A DNA stretch of 64,000 bases from Sthenelais limicola (lineage: Eukaryota; Annelida; Polychaeta; Phyllodocida; Sigalionidae): assembly GCA_942159475.1 (NCBI GenBank), contig OW804097.1:58238986-58302985 (forward strand), given 5' to 3'. Shown here one piece after another: positions 55,166-64,000 of this stretch. The notes beneath the pieces are model-generated. The model saw only the letters and a program-made list of their open reading frames with translations. It had not been told where the DNA came from and made no database searches. Position 1 is the stretch's first letter. Every line of letters starts with the position of its first letter. The position numbers were made by a program, and so were the translations under genes.

Positions 55166-56480
55166 TGCCCATGAATCAATATGAATACGTTTTAGATTGT
55201 AATTATGATGTCATTATTTGTAATTAGCAGTGTGGATAATACATAATCTATGTGTTGAGCAATAGGGAGCTGATCACCTGAGCAGATGAGCATTATCCTC
55301 CTTCATGATTGTCTTCATCCTCAGCAAATATTCCTCAATACATCTCACAAGCCCGCTCAGCCACACCTCCCAGCCCCACTCCCTGCCTACAGCCACCAAC
55401 ACCAAGCCACCTGCTCCCCGCCCCCAACTCCAACTTGACTCACACTACACACTCCATGGTGGGTTATCACGTGTAAAAAAGGGCACGAGTACCCTTATTA
55501 CCTAGATAAAGGATCTATTTTTAGAAATAAGATCTAGCTATTCTTGTGACAGGATATCTTTTCAGCCTCTGTATTTCAATCCAGTGATTTCTGATGACAA
55601 AAATGAAAAACTTAAGCATTTTAATTTCGGTCTAAACAAGTCCAGCTAGCATTATTGTAACATTTTGAACAATCAATACAAAAACTATCTTTACTTTACT
55701 ATCACTTATCACTTACTATACGTACACTACACTATCTAAGATTTAAATTGAGTGAATCTATGAGTGAAAGAAGGTTTGTATATGGAATCGTCTAACTGAA
55801 GCACTTTAAAGGGTAAAAAAAGCACGTGTATGCATATTTACAGGAGATATTTTTATTATGATCGCCCATAACTAGCCATGCTGGGTAGACAACATCCATT
55901 AACTCGCGTTAAAATTCATAAAACCTGAGTCCTCTAAATATTCATAGAACATCAGATGTTAGGTAATCTACACTGAATATAAATCGAAAAGGAATCCAGG
56001 TGAACCAGGTTCAAGACAGCTTGGGAACCATCAGAGTGATTGATGAGTGCTGGCGTTACCTCCATTAAAACCTTATCTTAGAGCACAGAGGCATAAAAGC
56101 AAAATTTGATCAAGTATTTAAGTGTAAGAAAGCTATAGTGCCTTTATCCTGTGTCTTTCTCTATACACAAGGGACTATTATAAAGCTATATGTTTAGAGC
56201 ATAGTGGCAAGGCTTATCATCTACCATAATGATATGCAAGGTGTGAGAGAACTGGGATGAGGCGTATAGGGAAGGGGGCAGGGAGGATGAGGGATGGGGT
56301 AATATAATATAATAGAGGTGGATAACGCTGTTTTTATGTCATTTACGCTTGAGACGTCATGGAGTAAATCCATAAGAAAATCTTTTCTGCATGTTGCGGT
56401 CATGGTATGCCGTTTATGGTGCCACAAAGTAATGTTCCAAAAATGTTACACCACAATGCTAAGTATTCATTGTCAGTATT
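55166..56480. other. no gene recognised
   Basis: A C-rich stretch at about 55363-55430 gives short Pro-rich frames. CACGTG occurs near 55469 and 55823. No exon was recognised. Confidence 0.4.
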
Positions 56481-56487
56481 AGCAGAG

Positions 56488-56602
56488 CCATGGTGTAATG
56501 AAAACATTACCACACACATTGTACCACACGCTCTCCCATATAACAAGCATGTGGTACACACTTCATCATGGAGTAATGACAACATTACCACACACCTTGT
56601 TC
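56488..56602 (+). repeat. two-copy tandem repeat
   Basis: GTGTAATGAAAACATTACCA (about 56494) and GAGTAATGACAACATTACCA (about 56571), each followed by CACACATTGT or CACACCTTGT. Each unit contains a small GTAATG/CATTAC hairpin. Confidence 0.65.
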
Positions 56603-56613
56603 ATATTTTCTAA

Positions 56614-56690
56614 CCTCAGTTTTGTTTAAATTTGGGTTATTTGAGAGGATTGGTGAAAGCAATTCTTACATTTTCTTGTGACTTTACCCA
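56614..56690 (+). repeat. Family A, right-end fragment
   Basis: TTTGTTTAAATTTGGGTTAT, TTGAGAGGATTGGTGAAAGC and TTACATTTTCTTGTGACTTT. Confidence 0.65.
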
Positions 56691-58080
56691 TATTAGCGCA
56701 ACGTACTACCTACTAACACCTCCCCAGATACCCCTGCCCATCACAGGCCCCACACCCCCCAGTATAGGGTAAGTGAATGGATAGGAAGCTATTAAGGGGT
56801 GTTGTGGAGCTGATAGTATCTCGTCTTAGATCCAGCTTGTTTTAGTCGTTGGCTTTGATGTGAGAGTATAGTGGGAACAATCAATCACAACTAGCTGGTA
56901 TCTTGCCTACCCTGGTGTACCCATATCTCATGCACAACAGATAATGGTCGCTTCTATAATGGTGAGGATTTTAAACATAATAATGAGAAGGTATGGATTA
57001 TATAAGGGTGGGACTAAAGAAGGGTGTGGGGGAGATGCTGGCTAATAAGAAAAAAAGCGGAACGGACTCTGAGAGGAAATAAGTTAAGGGTCATCGATTT
57101 TAAATACTTACCCTATGGTAGTTTATTTTTGATATTTCGAAAACTGATAGAATTTGCATCAGTGTATGGAAGCCCAGAATGTTCACTTAAATTTAAAAGA
57201 AATTCTAGAAAAGGCTATGAAAAGATCTGCTTTTAATAAAGAAATAAATCGAAAATGTCCGAACAAAAAGAATGTGCATGAACAAAACTTGGGAGTGCTT
57301 GAGGAAAATATGAGGAAAGTGTGTGATATAAGATGAATTGTAAGATATGCATGTGTTATGTATACGTATGTTCTTAAGATAATATTGTGTTTGATTATTT
57401 AATTTTCATAACCAATATTATTCGGGAAATCTTTGGGGAAATGTTAAGATAAATATATATATATTTCATGAATGCAATTGTGAGATGATTAAAAGTGTAT
57501 TAGAGTGTATAGAATATGAAAGGGCGGGACTAAATACGTGAGGGAAGAGATGCTAGGGAATAAGAAGAAAGTAGAAATGGAAGAGAGGAAACAAACGCCT
57601 TCTCTATAATTGGGTGGAAAGAATTATCTTTTCCCTATGTTTCACCCATCGGCATAAAAATGATTACAATATCTTAAACCTATATGCACCACTCTTATAT
57701 AAGATTAGGAGGTCTACACAATACAGATTTCTTTATGAAAAACCCTGGGCTACACCCTGAATAAAGGCAGTTATGACTGTCTCAACATGGCTTCTGATTC
57801 TTCTCTTACACTTCGCTAACTTCCTCAACTTCCCGCTTCATCCTTCCTCATCAAGTGTCTCTTGTCGCAGTTATTCTCCGACACTCGTCGCTTTCTTTAT
57901 TCCTTCCCCATTCTCTCAGCTAATTCCCCAATTGATTTTTCTTTTTTCTCCACTTTCTCACTTTGGACAACTGAAGTAATTATTGGCGACATTTCCACTA
58001 AGCCTTCTCTAGCCTCGGAGGTAGAAAAAAATACTTCCCTCTGCATCAAAATTAGGTCGTTAGCCTTGCTCTGGGTCAAA
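56691..58080. other. no gene recognised
   Basis: Two diverged segments starting GGGTGGGACTAAAGAAGG (about 57006) and GGGCGGGACTAAATACG (about 57522) share AGATGCTGG/AGATGCTAGG and AATAAGAA downstream, so they may be copies of an unknown repeat. No exon was recognised. Confidence 0.35.
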
Positions 58081-58400
58081 TGGCCACGTGACCATTAGCC
58101 TCGAAATTTACAAGCACTGACACCTCACGAGCAAAAGCGAGAGTCTGCGAGAACTCTACAAGATTAGGTCCAACCAATCAACAGCAAGGATTTCGAGGCA
58201 TTTGATCACGTGGGAATACAAGGTGATATTGCGTGGTTAAAAGGTCAAAGTCTAGCACGTGTCAATTTCAGGTTTTGAGTTAAAAGCACGCCACCATTTT
58301 AGCTCCCACTTAACTTCGAGAAGAGAGCGATTGCTGTTCTCGACAAAAAGAGGACAACGCTGTTAACAGGGGATTTACCTATCCGCCATTTTTAGTCCAA
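58081..58400. promoter_or_regulatory. E-box/CCAAT cluster, possible promoter
   Basis: CACGTG at 58085-58090, 58207-58212 and 58256-58261, with an ACCAAT box at 58173-58178. The stretch is non-repeat and less AT-rich than its surroundings. Three CACGTG sites in 177 bp exceeds the chance expectation of about 0.04. It could be a host promoter regulated by bHLH factors. No exon was recognised beside it. Confidence 0.3.
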
Positions 58401-58553
58401 CGTCCATTTAGACATAGTAAAAGTTCCTTCGAGCAACATGAATCTATCTATAAATGTGTTGTAATTGCCATCAATAATGCTTTCCATGGTGTGTTTTCGT
58501 AGAGATATTAGAATAAGATGAGGCCACAATTTTGGACGTCAAAAGAACGTTCA

Positions 58554-58627
58554 GATGGGTAAGGAAAAGACTGTAGACTAGAGAATCTCGATTTTGATCA
58601 ATGTTAACTGAGAGAGCAGCTTTAGCT
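58554..58627 (-). repeat. Family C element end
   Basis: GATGGGTAAGGAAAAGACTG, TTTTGATCAATGTTAACTGA and GAGAGCAGCTTTAGC. Confidence 0.6.
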
Positions 58628-58644
58628 AGCCTCATTTGTAGTCT

Positions 58645-58828
58645 AAATATTTAGTAAATTCGGCTGATAATATAAAATGCTCGGTATATCTGAGTATATT
58701 TGGAAGTGTTGTTGAACAAATAATCTGCTCGGTTATGTTGACCCGTATTCCAAACCACATTTCTGGCTTAGATGTGTTTGTTATTTGAGAGGATTGGTGC
58801 ATTGTACATTTCTTGACGGCCTGACCCA
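58645..58828 (+). repeat. Family A element
   Basis: TTCGGCTGATAATATAAAAT, GGTATATCTGAGTATATTTG, TTATTTGAGAGGATTGGTGC and CATTTCTTGACGGCCTGACC. Starts 18 bp after the family C end. Confidence 0.7.
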
Positions 58829-58993
58829 TTGTAGCGACCAGTTCCAACAACAAATGGGAGTGAGCGAGATTGGTTGCTTTACGCCCTTATCAACACATTT
58901 AATATGGTTATATCAAGGGCGGGAGAGCTGAGAAGGAGGCAGTTTATGATCATACCCAGGAAATAGAGAACAACAAATGGGAGAAGTGGTAAA

Positions 58994-59193
58994 GAAATTT
59001 CTCCAATGACCCAAATTTAAGACAGAAATAAGGTTTAAAATACAGTTCAACATAACAGGACAAATTGCCTGAATCAATGAAATGCCCAATATACCCAGAT
59101 ATACCTAGTATTGACCATTTCTCAGCCTAGTTTAGCAGTATTTACTAAATGTGTATAGAGCTGGCATTTTCACATTTTCTGAGGATCTGAGCC
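58994..59193 (-). repeat. Family A element
   Basis: CTCCAATGACCCAAATTTAA, GACAGAAATAAGGTTTAAAA, CAGATATACCTAGTATTGAC and CACATTTTCTGAGGATCTGA. Confidence 0.7.
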
Positions 59194-59575
59194 AAATACT
59201 CATTACATAAACTCCCCTATAGTTGATCCAATCTACTCATATCAAAAATACCTATTCATTACAGCCCAGCTTTATGCTAAAGGGTCTCTCCACCCATCAA
59301 CTGATGAAACAGAAAAAAAAAACAGATTAGACCAAACCTGGCCTCCCAGGCGCCGCACATTGCCAGTGATGAGGAAGAAGAAGGGAGTGATTAAGGATGA
59401 TATTAATAAAACCCTGAGGCACGCTGTTGTGATTAAATTTAGCAACGAGAGGTGATTATGATTCGAGGTTTGTAATTAGAGCAAAGCATTTTAAAGATGT
59501 GCTTAGGGAAGAAATTATAGAGGAACCTGTTGGAAATTCGGTATAGGTAATTGTATGGTGGTCCCCGCGATGCAG
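59194..59575. other. no gene recognised
   Basis: Several GATTA/TAATT cores lie near 59380-59550. No exon was recognised. Confidence 0.35.
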
Positions 59576-59668
59576 TTAAAGCTGCAGTCTCAGTTACATC
59601 GGTCAGAAACTAGGGATTTTCTATTATGCCATTCTTTTTCTACCCATCTAAAAGACGTTTGACCAAAG
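59576..59668 (+). repeat. Family C element end
   Basis: TTAAAGCTGCAGTCTCAGTT, ACATCGGTCAGAAACTAGGG and TACCCATCTAAAAGACGTTT. Confidence 0.65.
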
Positions 59669-59899
59669 TTTTGCTGGGTTGTGTAGGCTTGCTTTAGCTA
59701 CAATTGTTTTTGATAAAACTAAAGATGGTTCCGTTGTTTTCCAAATGGAATTTGACCAACATTATGGAGGATTATGTCCTGTTGTTTTTACTATGAGCTG
59801 CAGAAAAGTCCAGATTTATATTATTTATTATTTTTATAATATTAGATCAACCAAATTCTCATGATATTAACTTTCTGGACACTAAATATGTAAGTCGAT

Positions 59900-60072
59900 T
59901 TTCTCTCATGTTTGAAAAAAGGTTTCTGGATGAACAATTAATATTGAGGTAGCTCAATATATTCTTTAACACATATTTCTACACAGTCCTATAATTTGGC
60001 TACAAATAGATCTTTTGGAAACAAACATTTGAAAAGTTTTGCGACGTGACACTCATTTTTCGGTGACACATC
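59900..60072. repeat. Family B, right half
   Basis: CACAGTCCTATAATTTGGCT and GACACTCATTTTTCGGTGAC then ACATCACAT. Confidence 0.55.
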
Positions 60073-60429
60073 ACATATATAAAGAACGGCTGCAGTAAAT
60101 AGATTATATTTGCTTACTGCAAATGCCAAAATATCTTCAGTCTGAAGTGCTTCATAACAGGAAAAATATCCAGCTAAAACAAACTTAGGATATTTTCTTG
60201 CGAAAAATGCACAAACTCAATTCTGGTTTGAGCTCGTTTTACATGATGAGTATAAGAAAAGCTAGAGCGAGTGACAGAGCTGTCCTGGAGCTGGGGCATT
60301 CAGTTAGAAGTTTAATCCATCACTCTTTCAATGCACTCGCGATTCCCTTTGAAGACAACACAGCCAACTGCTGTTTGGCTTCACTTCCAGCTACAGGATA
60401 TGAAGTGAACATGTCGGTTAGGACGTGAG
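60073..60429. other. no gene recognised
   Basis: A 76-codon frame at 60198-60428 is unrecognised. Confidence 0.35.
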
Positions 60430-60648
60430 AAATTTCTCAATCTGTAGCCCTACATATTTCTTTAATTCTGCTAAATCTGGTCGAAAAATGATGAACACTA
60501 GACATTTCTGAGTATATTTGGTATTGCGTTGATTCAAAAGCTCTCTTTGATTATGTTGAATTGTATTTTAAACCTCGTTCTTGTCTTAAATCTGAGTTAT
60601 TCGAGAGGATTAGTGAAGGTGCATTGTAATTTTCTGACGACTTCATCC
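60430..60648 (+). repeat. Family A element
   Basis: AATTCTGCTAAATCTGGTCG, TTGGTATTGCGTTGATTCAA, GAACCTCGTT-like ACCTCGTTCTTGTCTTAAAT, and TTAGTGAAGGTGCATTGTAA. Confidence 0.7.
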
Positions 60649-60924
60649 TGATATGTATGTACACATTAGTATGGGGATTAGTATGGGGATTGAAATCTGG
60701 TACAGCCAGAATCTAGACGTATTCAGGAGTTCTGTGGCAAAATGTAAGAATGGAGAAAGATAGTGTAACATACTCTGTTAGAATAGGAGGAGAAGCTGCG
60801 GTTGAAAAGAAGTAGCGACAGGGAAGCGAGAAGAAAGTAAAAAGTGTTGCATAAAACACAGAAGCTCTGATGGAGGGACGGGCAGGCTGGGGATAAAAAC
60901 ATTACAGGCGTATTGACAGATGAA
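60649..60924. other. no gene; tiny tandem repeat
   Basis: ATTAGTATGGGG occurs twice in tandem at about 60666-60689. Confidence 0.45.
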
Positions 60925-61332
60925 TGGGTCAGGGTGTGAGAAAACGTACAATGACAGCTTTATACATTTAATAAATTCAGTTAAATTGGGCCTGGAAATG
61001 ATATTATAGTAGGAATATGTGGGTATATTTATCAAAGAAATCTCTCGGTTATGTTAAATTCAAAATTCAAAATGTTCAAATTCGAAACAGTGGCATTGGA
61101 GAGAACCGTTTTTTTCCTCGGTCAAAACCATAATTTCTTGCTAAATTCCGCAAGAATTGGCTATAAAGATTTTAATACTTTTATGTATATCTGATGATAG
61201 TTGGTATTGTGTTGAATCAAAAAGTGTGTTTGGTTATGTTGAACTGTATTCTGAAACCCATTATTGTTTTAACATTGAGTTATTTTAGAGGATTAGTGAA
61301 GGCGAATTGTGCATTTTCTGACGCCCTGTCCC
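60925..61332 (+). repeat. Family A, composite copy
   Basis: Left end GGGTCAGGGTGTGAGAAAAC and the left half run to about 61060. After about 70 bp, family A starts again (GGCTATAAAGATTTTAATAC) and runs to the right end GCATTTTCTGACGCCCTGTC. Two overlapping partial copies, or a copy with an internal duplication. Confidence 0.6.
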
Positions 61333-61992
61333 ATCTAGGTAAAAAGTACCTATAGGAAACCAGGGGAGAAATGTAGTGAATGTAACTAAATCAAGGGATG
61401 AAGTTACGCTCACAATTAATGCCTTAAGAGAAAGGAATTCGCATCAATGGATTCATTTGCCACGTATTTATAATTTGTTAAAGGATTTTATGACAGCAAA
61501 ACTATTATTGTCCACATTTAATTTCCATGACACAAAATGTCTCTCTGTTATATGAAACATCGAACTAATGTTTCTGTTTGTTTGTTATAAATTTCAGGTG
61601 AGGCTTCAATTCTGACCTAGGTGTCTCAGGCTGTGAATGGGTAAACCCATTACTACTTTAAAATTTGCTTTGTTTGAAAAGGTTTATTCAGGAAACTATA
61701 AAAATATTACAAAATCAACGTTTCCTTTTTCTGAACATGACCTGATCTCATGCAAACTTGAGCCCTGATTTACCAAGTATAATTCGCTCGAAATCAGTCA
61801 ATAAGTAGTCAGAGAGTATTTGGTGTTGAAAGCTGATTAGTCCAGCAAGAAATAAATTAAACCATGGGCTTATAGTCCAAGGACTGTTCATTACAGTGAC
61901 CAAGACGAAATATATAGAGGATTAATGACCAGCATTGAAGGGCTGGTCACTGTTTGGTCTATACTCCAGAGGCGAAGGGATGAGCATTGACC
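61333..61992. other. no gene recognised
   Basis: ATAAATTTCAGGTGAGGC near 61590 echoes a block near 39026. No exon was recognised. Confidence 0.35.
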
Positions 61993-62374
61993 CGCAGTCC
62001 CAACATTGAGGTCATCAATTATTTTAGTCTCTGCTTTAGGTGGTTAGCCTCCAGACTGCTCAAGACACTGACTAAACGAAGGTATAGCGTTAAGAAGATT
62101 TAAAAGGGGTTACAAGGGTGTAAAGCAACAAATCCCCACCTTTCTCCCTCTACCCACGCTATAACTATACACCACACAGGGGATTATACACCAAACAGTT
62201 CACTCCCAGGCCCAAAATGGAGGTTATTAACCCTTTTAGTTTCCACCATTGGTGGTTATAGCCTCTAGAATGCTTAAGGCAGTGACTATACACAAGTATA
62301 GCGTTAAAAGGGGTTAAAAGGGGGCGTAGAGCAACAAATCCCCCCTCACCCCAGCAACCACCCACGCTATAATG
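61993..62374 (+). repeat. two-copy tandem duplication
   Basis: Unit 1 (about 61993-62165) and unit 2 (about 62204-62374) share GGTATAGCGTTAA or AGTATAGCGTTAA, AAAAGGGGTTA, AAAGCAACAAATCCCC and CCCACGCTATAA. Diverged, so not recent. Confidence 0.7.
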
Positions 62375-62721
62375 ATCATAATATCACATCTCATGGGCTT
62401 ATCTAAAAGTGTCCGGCCATTTGAGGGCAGGTTTGTGCCGGGTGTGATCTAGGCGACCCCAGGTTTTGATGCAGACCCAACCATGGGTAATTGTATTTAG
62501 TTGTTTGACGACTGAATCAATCATCGCCGCCCGACCTGAGTGCAAAAGTTGATTATCGAACACCGGATAAAACGCGATCAATCGCTTTCCCTAAATCACC
62601 GGCACTTGTATTGATGGCAGCACCTCGCTCTATGCAGAGTCTATACAGTGGGGGCCACAGGACAGAGGATTGGGGGGTTGGGGGCATGAGTGTGTTGGGA
62701 GGGGGGTATTGTGATGATCAG
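62375..62721. other. no gene; G-rich patch
   Basis: A G-rich stretch lies at about 62669-62708. A frame at 62399-62581 is unrecognised. Confidence 0.4.
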
Positions 62722-62930
62722 CTGATCAGAAAATGTACAATTGGCTCTGCACACTTAGTATATTCTGGTAAATATATCTGAACATGATGGTGCATCTGAA
62801 TATATTTGGTAGTGTGTTGATTCAAATAATATGCTTGGTTATGTCGGACTATACTTATTTTGAACCTCATTCTTATCTCAGATTTGGGTTACTTCAAAGG
62901 CTTCTTGAAGGCCCTGACCCAGTTGCACAG
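62722..62930 (+). repeat. Family A, right terminal repeat deleted
   Basis: Left end GATCAGAAAATGTACAATTG, middle TTGGTAGTGTGTTGATTCAA and GAACCTCATTCTTATCTCAG. The right side jumps from TTCTTGAAGG to CCCTGACCC, so the usual GAATTGTACATTTTCTGATG is missing. Confidence 0.65.
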
Positions 62931-63149
62931 GGGTCGGGGTGGGGGGTTGCTGCTTGCTGAGCTTCGGGTATTAGGGCATTATACAGTCATACTTCATGAA
63001 TAAGTTCTTTGCTAATCTATTTGCCCATGCTAAGTTAGGACATTTCTACCCTATAGGAATACAAAAATCAGCATTGTGTGTATAGCAATATGTTCTAAAA
63101 AAGTCTTATGGAACATAATTAACATAACGGGAATTCTATGATAAATGCT

Positions 63150-63188
63150 TATATTTTGACCGACGTTTATGACAGTGCAGCTTTAAAC
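63150..63188 (-). repeat. Family C end fragment
   Basis: ATTTTGACCGACGTTTATGA then CAGTGCAGCTTTAAA. Confidence 0.5.
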
Positions 63189-63615
63189 ATTCAACAGCAG
63201 CAGCATGTGAATGAATCCAGTCCTATAAGTCGTAATATGAGTAAATCTGGTAAGACGAATTTTAAGCATAAACCATCGAAGGTATAGTATTACAGGAACA
63301 TAACAGGAGCATGGGAATATAACTAAAATGACATTTATGACAATATAACCCACGCCTATAGATATTGAACACATCGCAGGAAAGCATTTCCGCAAGCCCT
63401 CACGATATAAATATGCATGGAAATTCCTCTTTTTAAACTGGCACTTACAGTTCAACAAATAACAGCGGCAGAATATTGATGAATGCATTCCTATAAGTCA
63501 TAATATGAGTAAACTTTCAAAATGCAACTTTGAAACGAACATAAAAATGAGGCAACTTTAAGCATAAACCATATAAAGCATTGCATTGCAGGGACGGGTG
63601 GATATAACTCTTAAT
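63189..63615 (+). repeat. two-copy tandem duplication, diverged
   Basis: Unit 1 (about 63189-63330) and unit 2 (about 63450-63615) share CAACAGCAGCAG or AACAGCGGCAG, TCCTATAAGTC, AATATGAGTAAA and TTAAGCATAAACCAT. A third trace is near 47168. Confidence 0.6.
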
Positions 63616-64000
63616 GATAGAGGCCTAATGGTAAAAGCATGGCTAGGGAGCTTATAATGACCCAGCTATGAAGATGGATGTGAGCTGCTCTCTGCTAATG
63701 CTCAATGACTCATTATAGCTCACATGTTGTCCCACTACCAGACGTATTTAACGCGCCCAATATGCCGCGCAATATTGTTATGTATGGTGGCTCAAACAAT
63801 TCCTGATTATGACTTTCTGCTGTTAGAGAATATATTTTTAATGCTTGCTGTTCCCACCAGAGGGCTTTGTAGCTTTCACTGCGCATGACCGAAGTGACAG
63901 ATTATGTAATGGCGTTCCAAGAATCTTGGTTCAGGTATTTATACATCATAATTATTATTATATCTCTCTCAGTTTCAATAACTGTGTGTCGTCGTGCTCT
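63616..64000. other. no gene recognised
   Basis: Nothing recognised to the window end. Confidence 0.4.

Overview
This window looks like intergenic DNA from an invertebrate animal genome. It is AT-rich and crowded with short interspersed repeats. It has no bacterial-style gene packing and no long open frame outside one retroelement. The several palindromic short-element families and the Ngaro-like retrotransposon would suit a marine invertebrate such as a mollusc or other lophotrochozoan. That taxonomic guess is weak, because no host exon, tRNA or rRNA gene was recognised.

The one clear coding unit is a tyrosine-recombinase retrotransposon at 17754-22233, on the + strand. Its layout is repeat A1, ORF1 (Gag-like, zinc knuckles), reverse transcriptase-RNase H, tyrosine recombinase, repeat B1, repeat A2, a 105-bp spacer, repeat B2. 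B1 ends at 21843 and A2 starts at 21844. This is the split-direct-repeat plan of the Ngaro branch of the DIRS order. The RT-RNase H frame is intact over 648 codons with all catalytic residues visible. ORF1 carries one frameshift, is closed by a single UAG in frame with the RT, and the recombinase has at least two frameshifts. This copy is therefore probably dead, although its repeat pairs are still almost identical.

1-17.7 kb holds scattered short elements with inverted ends (families named here A, B, C, D, F, G, H), a GC-richer patch with inverted CCAAT boxes at 14.1-14.5 kb, and a possible homeodomain-site cluster near 11.1 kb. 22.2-45 kb is dominated by homopurine/homopyrimidine tracts, a nested inverted-repeat structure at 25.8-27.4 kb, a three-copy tandem repeat at 34.3-35.0 kb and a GGGCCC-centred palindromic array at 40.0-40.4 kb. 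45-64 kb is again rich in families A and B, with local tandem duplications at 62-63.6 kb. It has two possible regulatory clusters: five TGACAG sites at 46.5-46.7 kb and three CACGTG sites with a CCAAT box at 58.1-58.3 kb.

Apart from the retroelement proteins, nothing here can be tied to a pathway. Most short open frames lie in simple repeats or repeat copies and are not reported as genes. Repeat families were found by eye from recurring end sequences, so their limits are approximate (about +/-20 bp) and copy numbers are minimum counts. No database comparison was possible.
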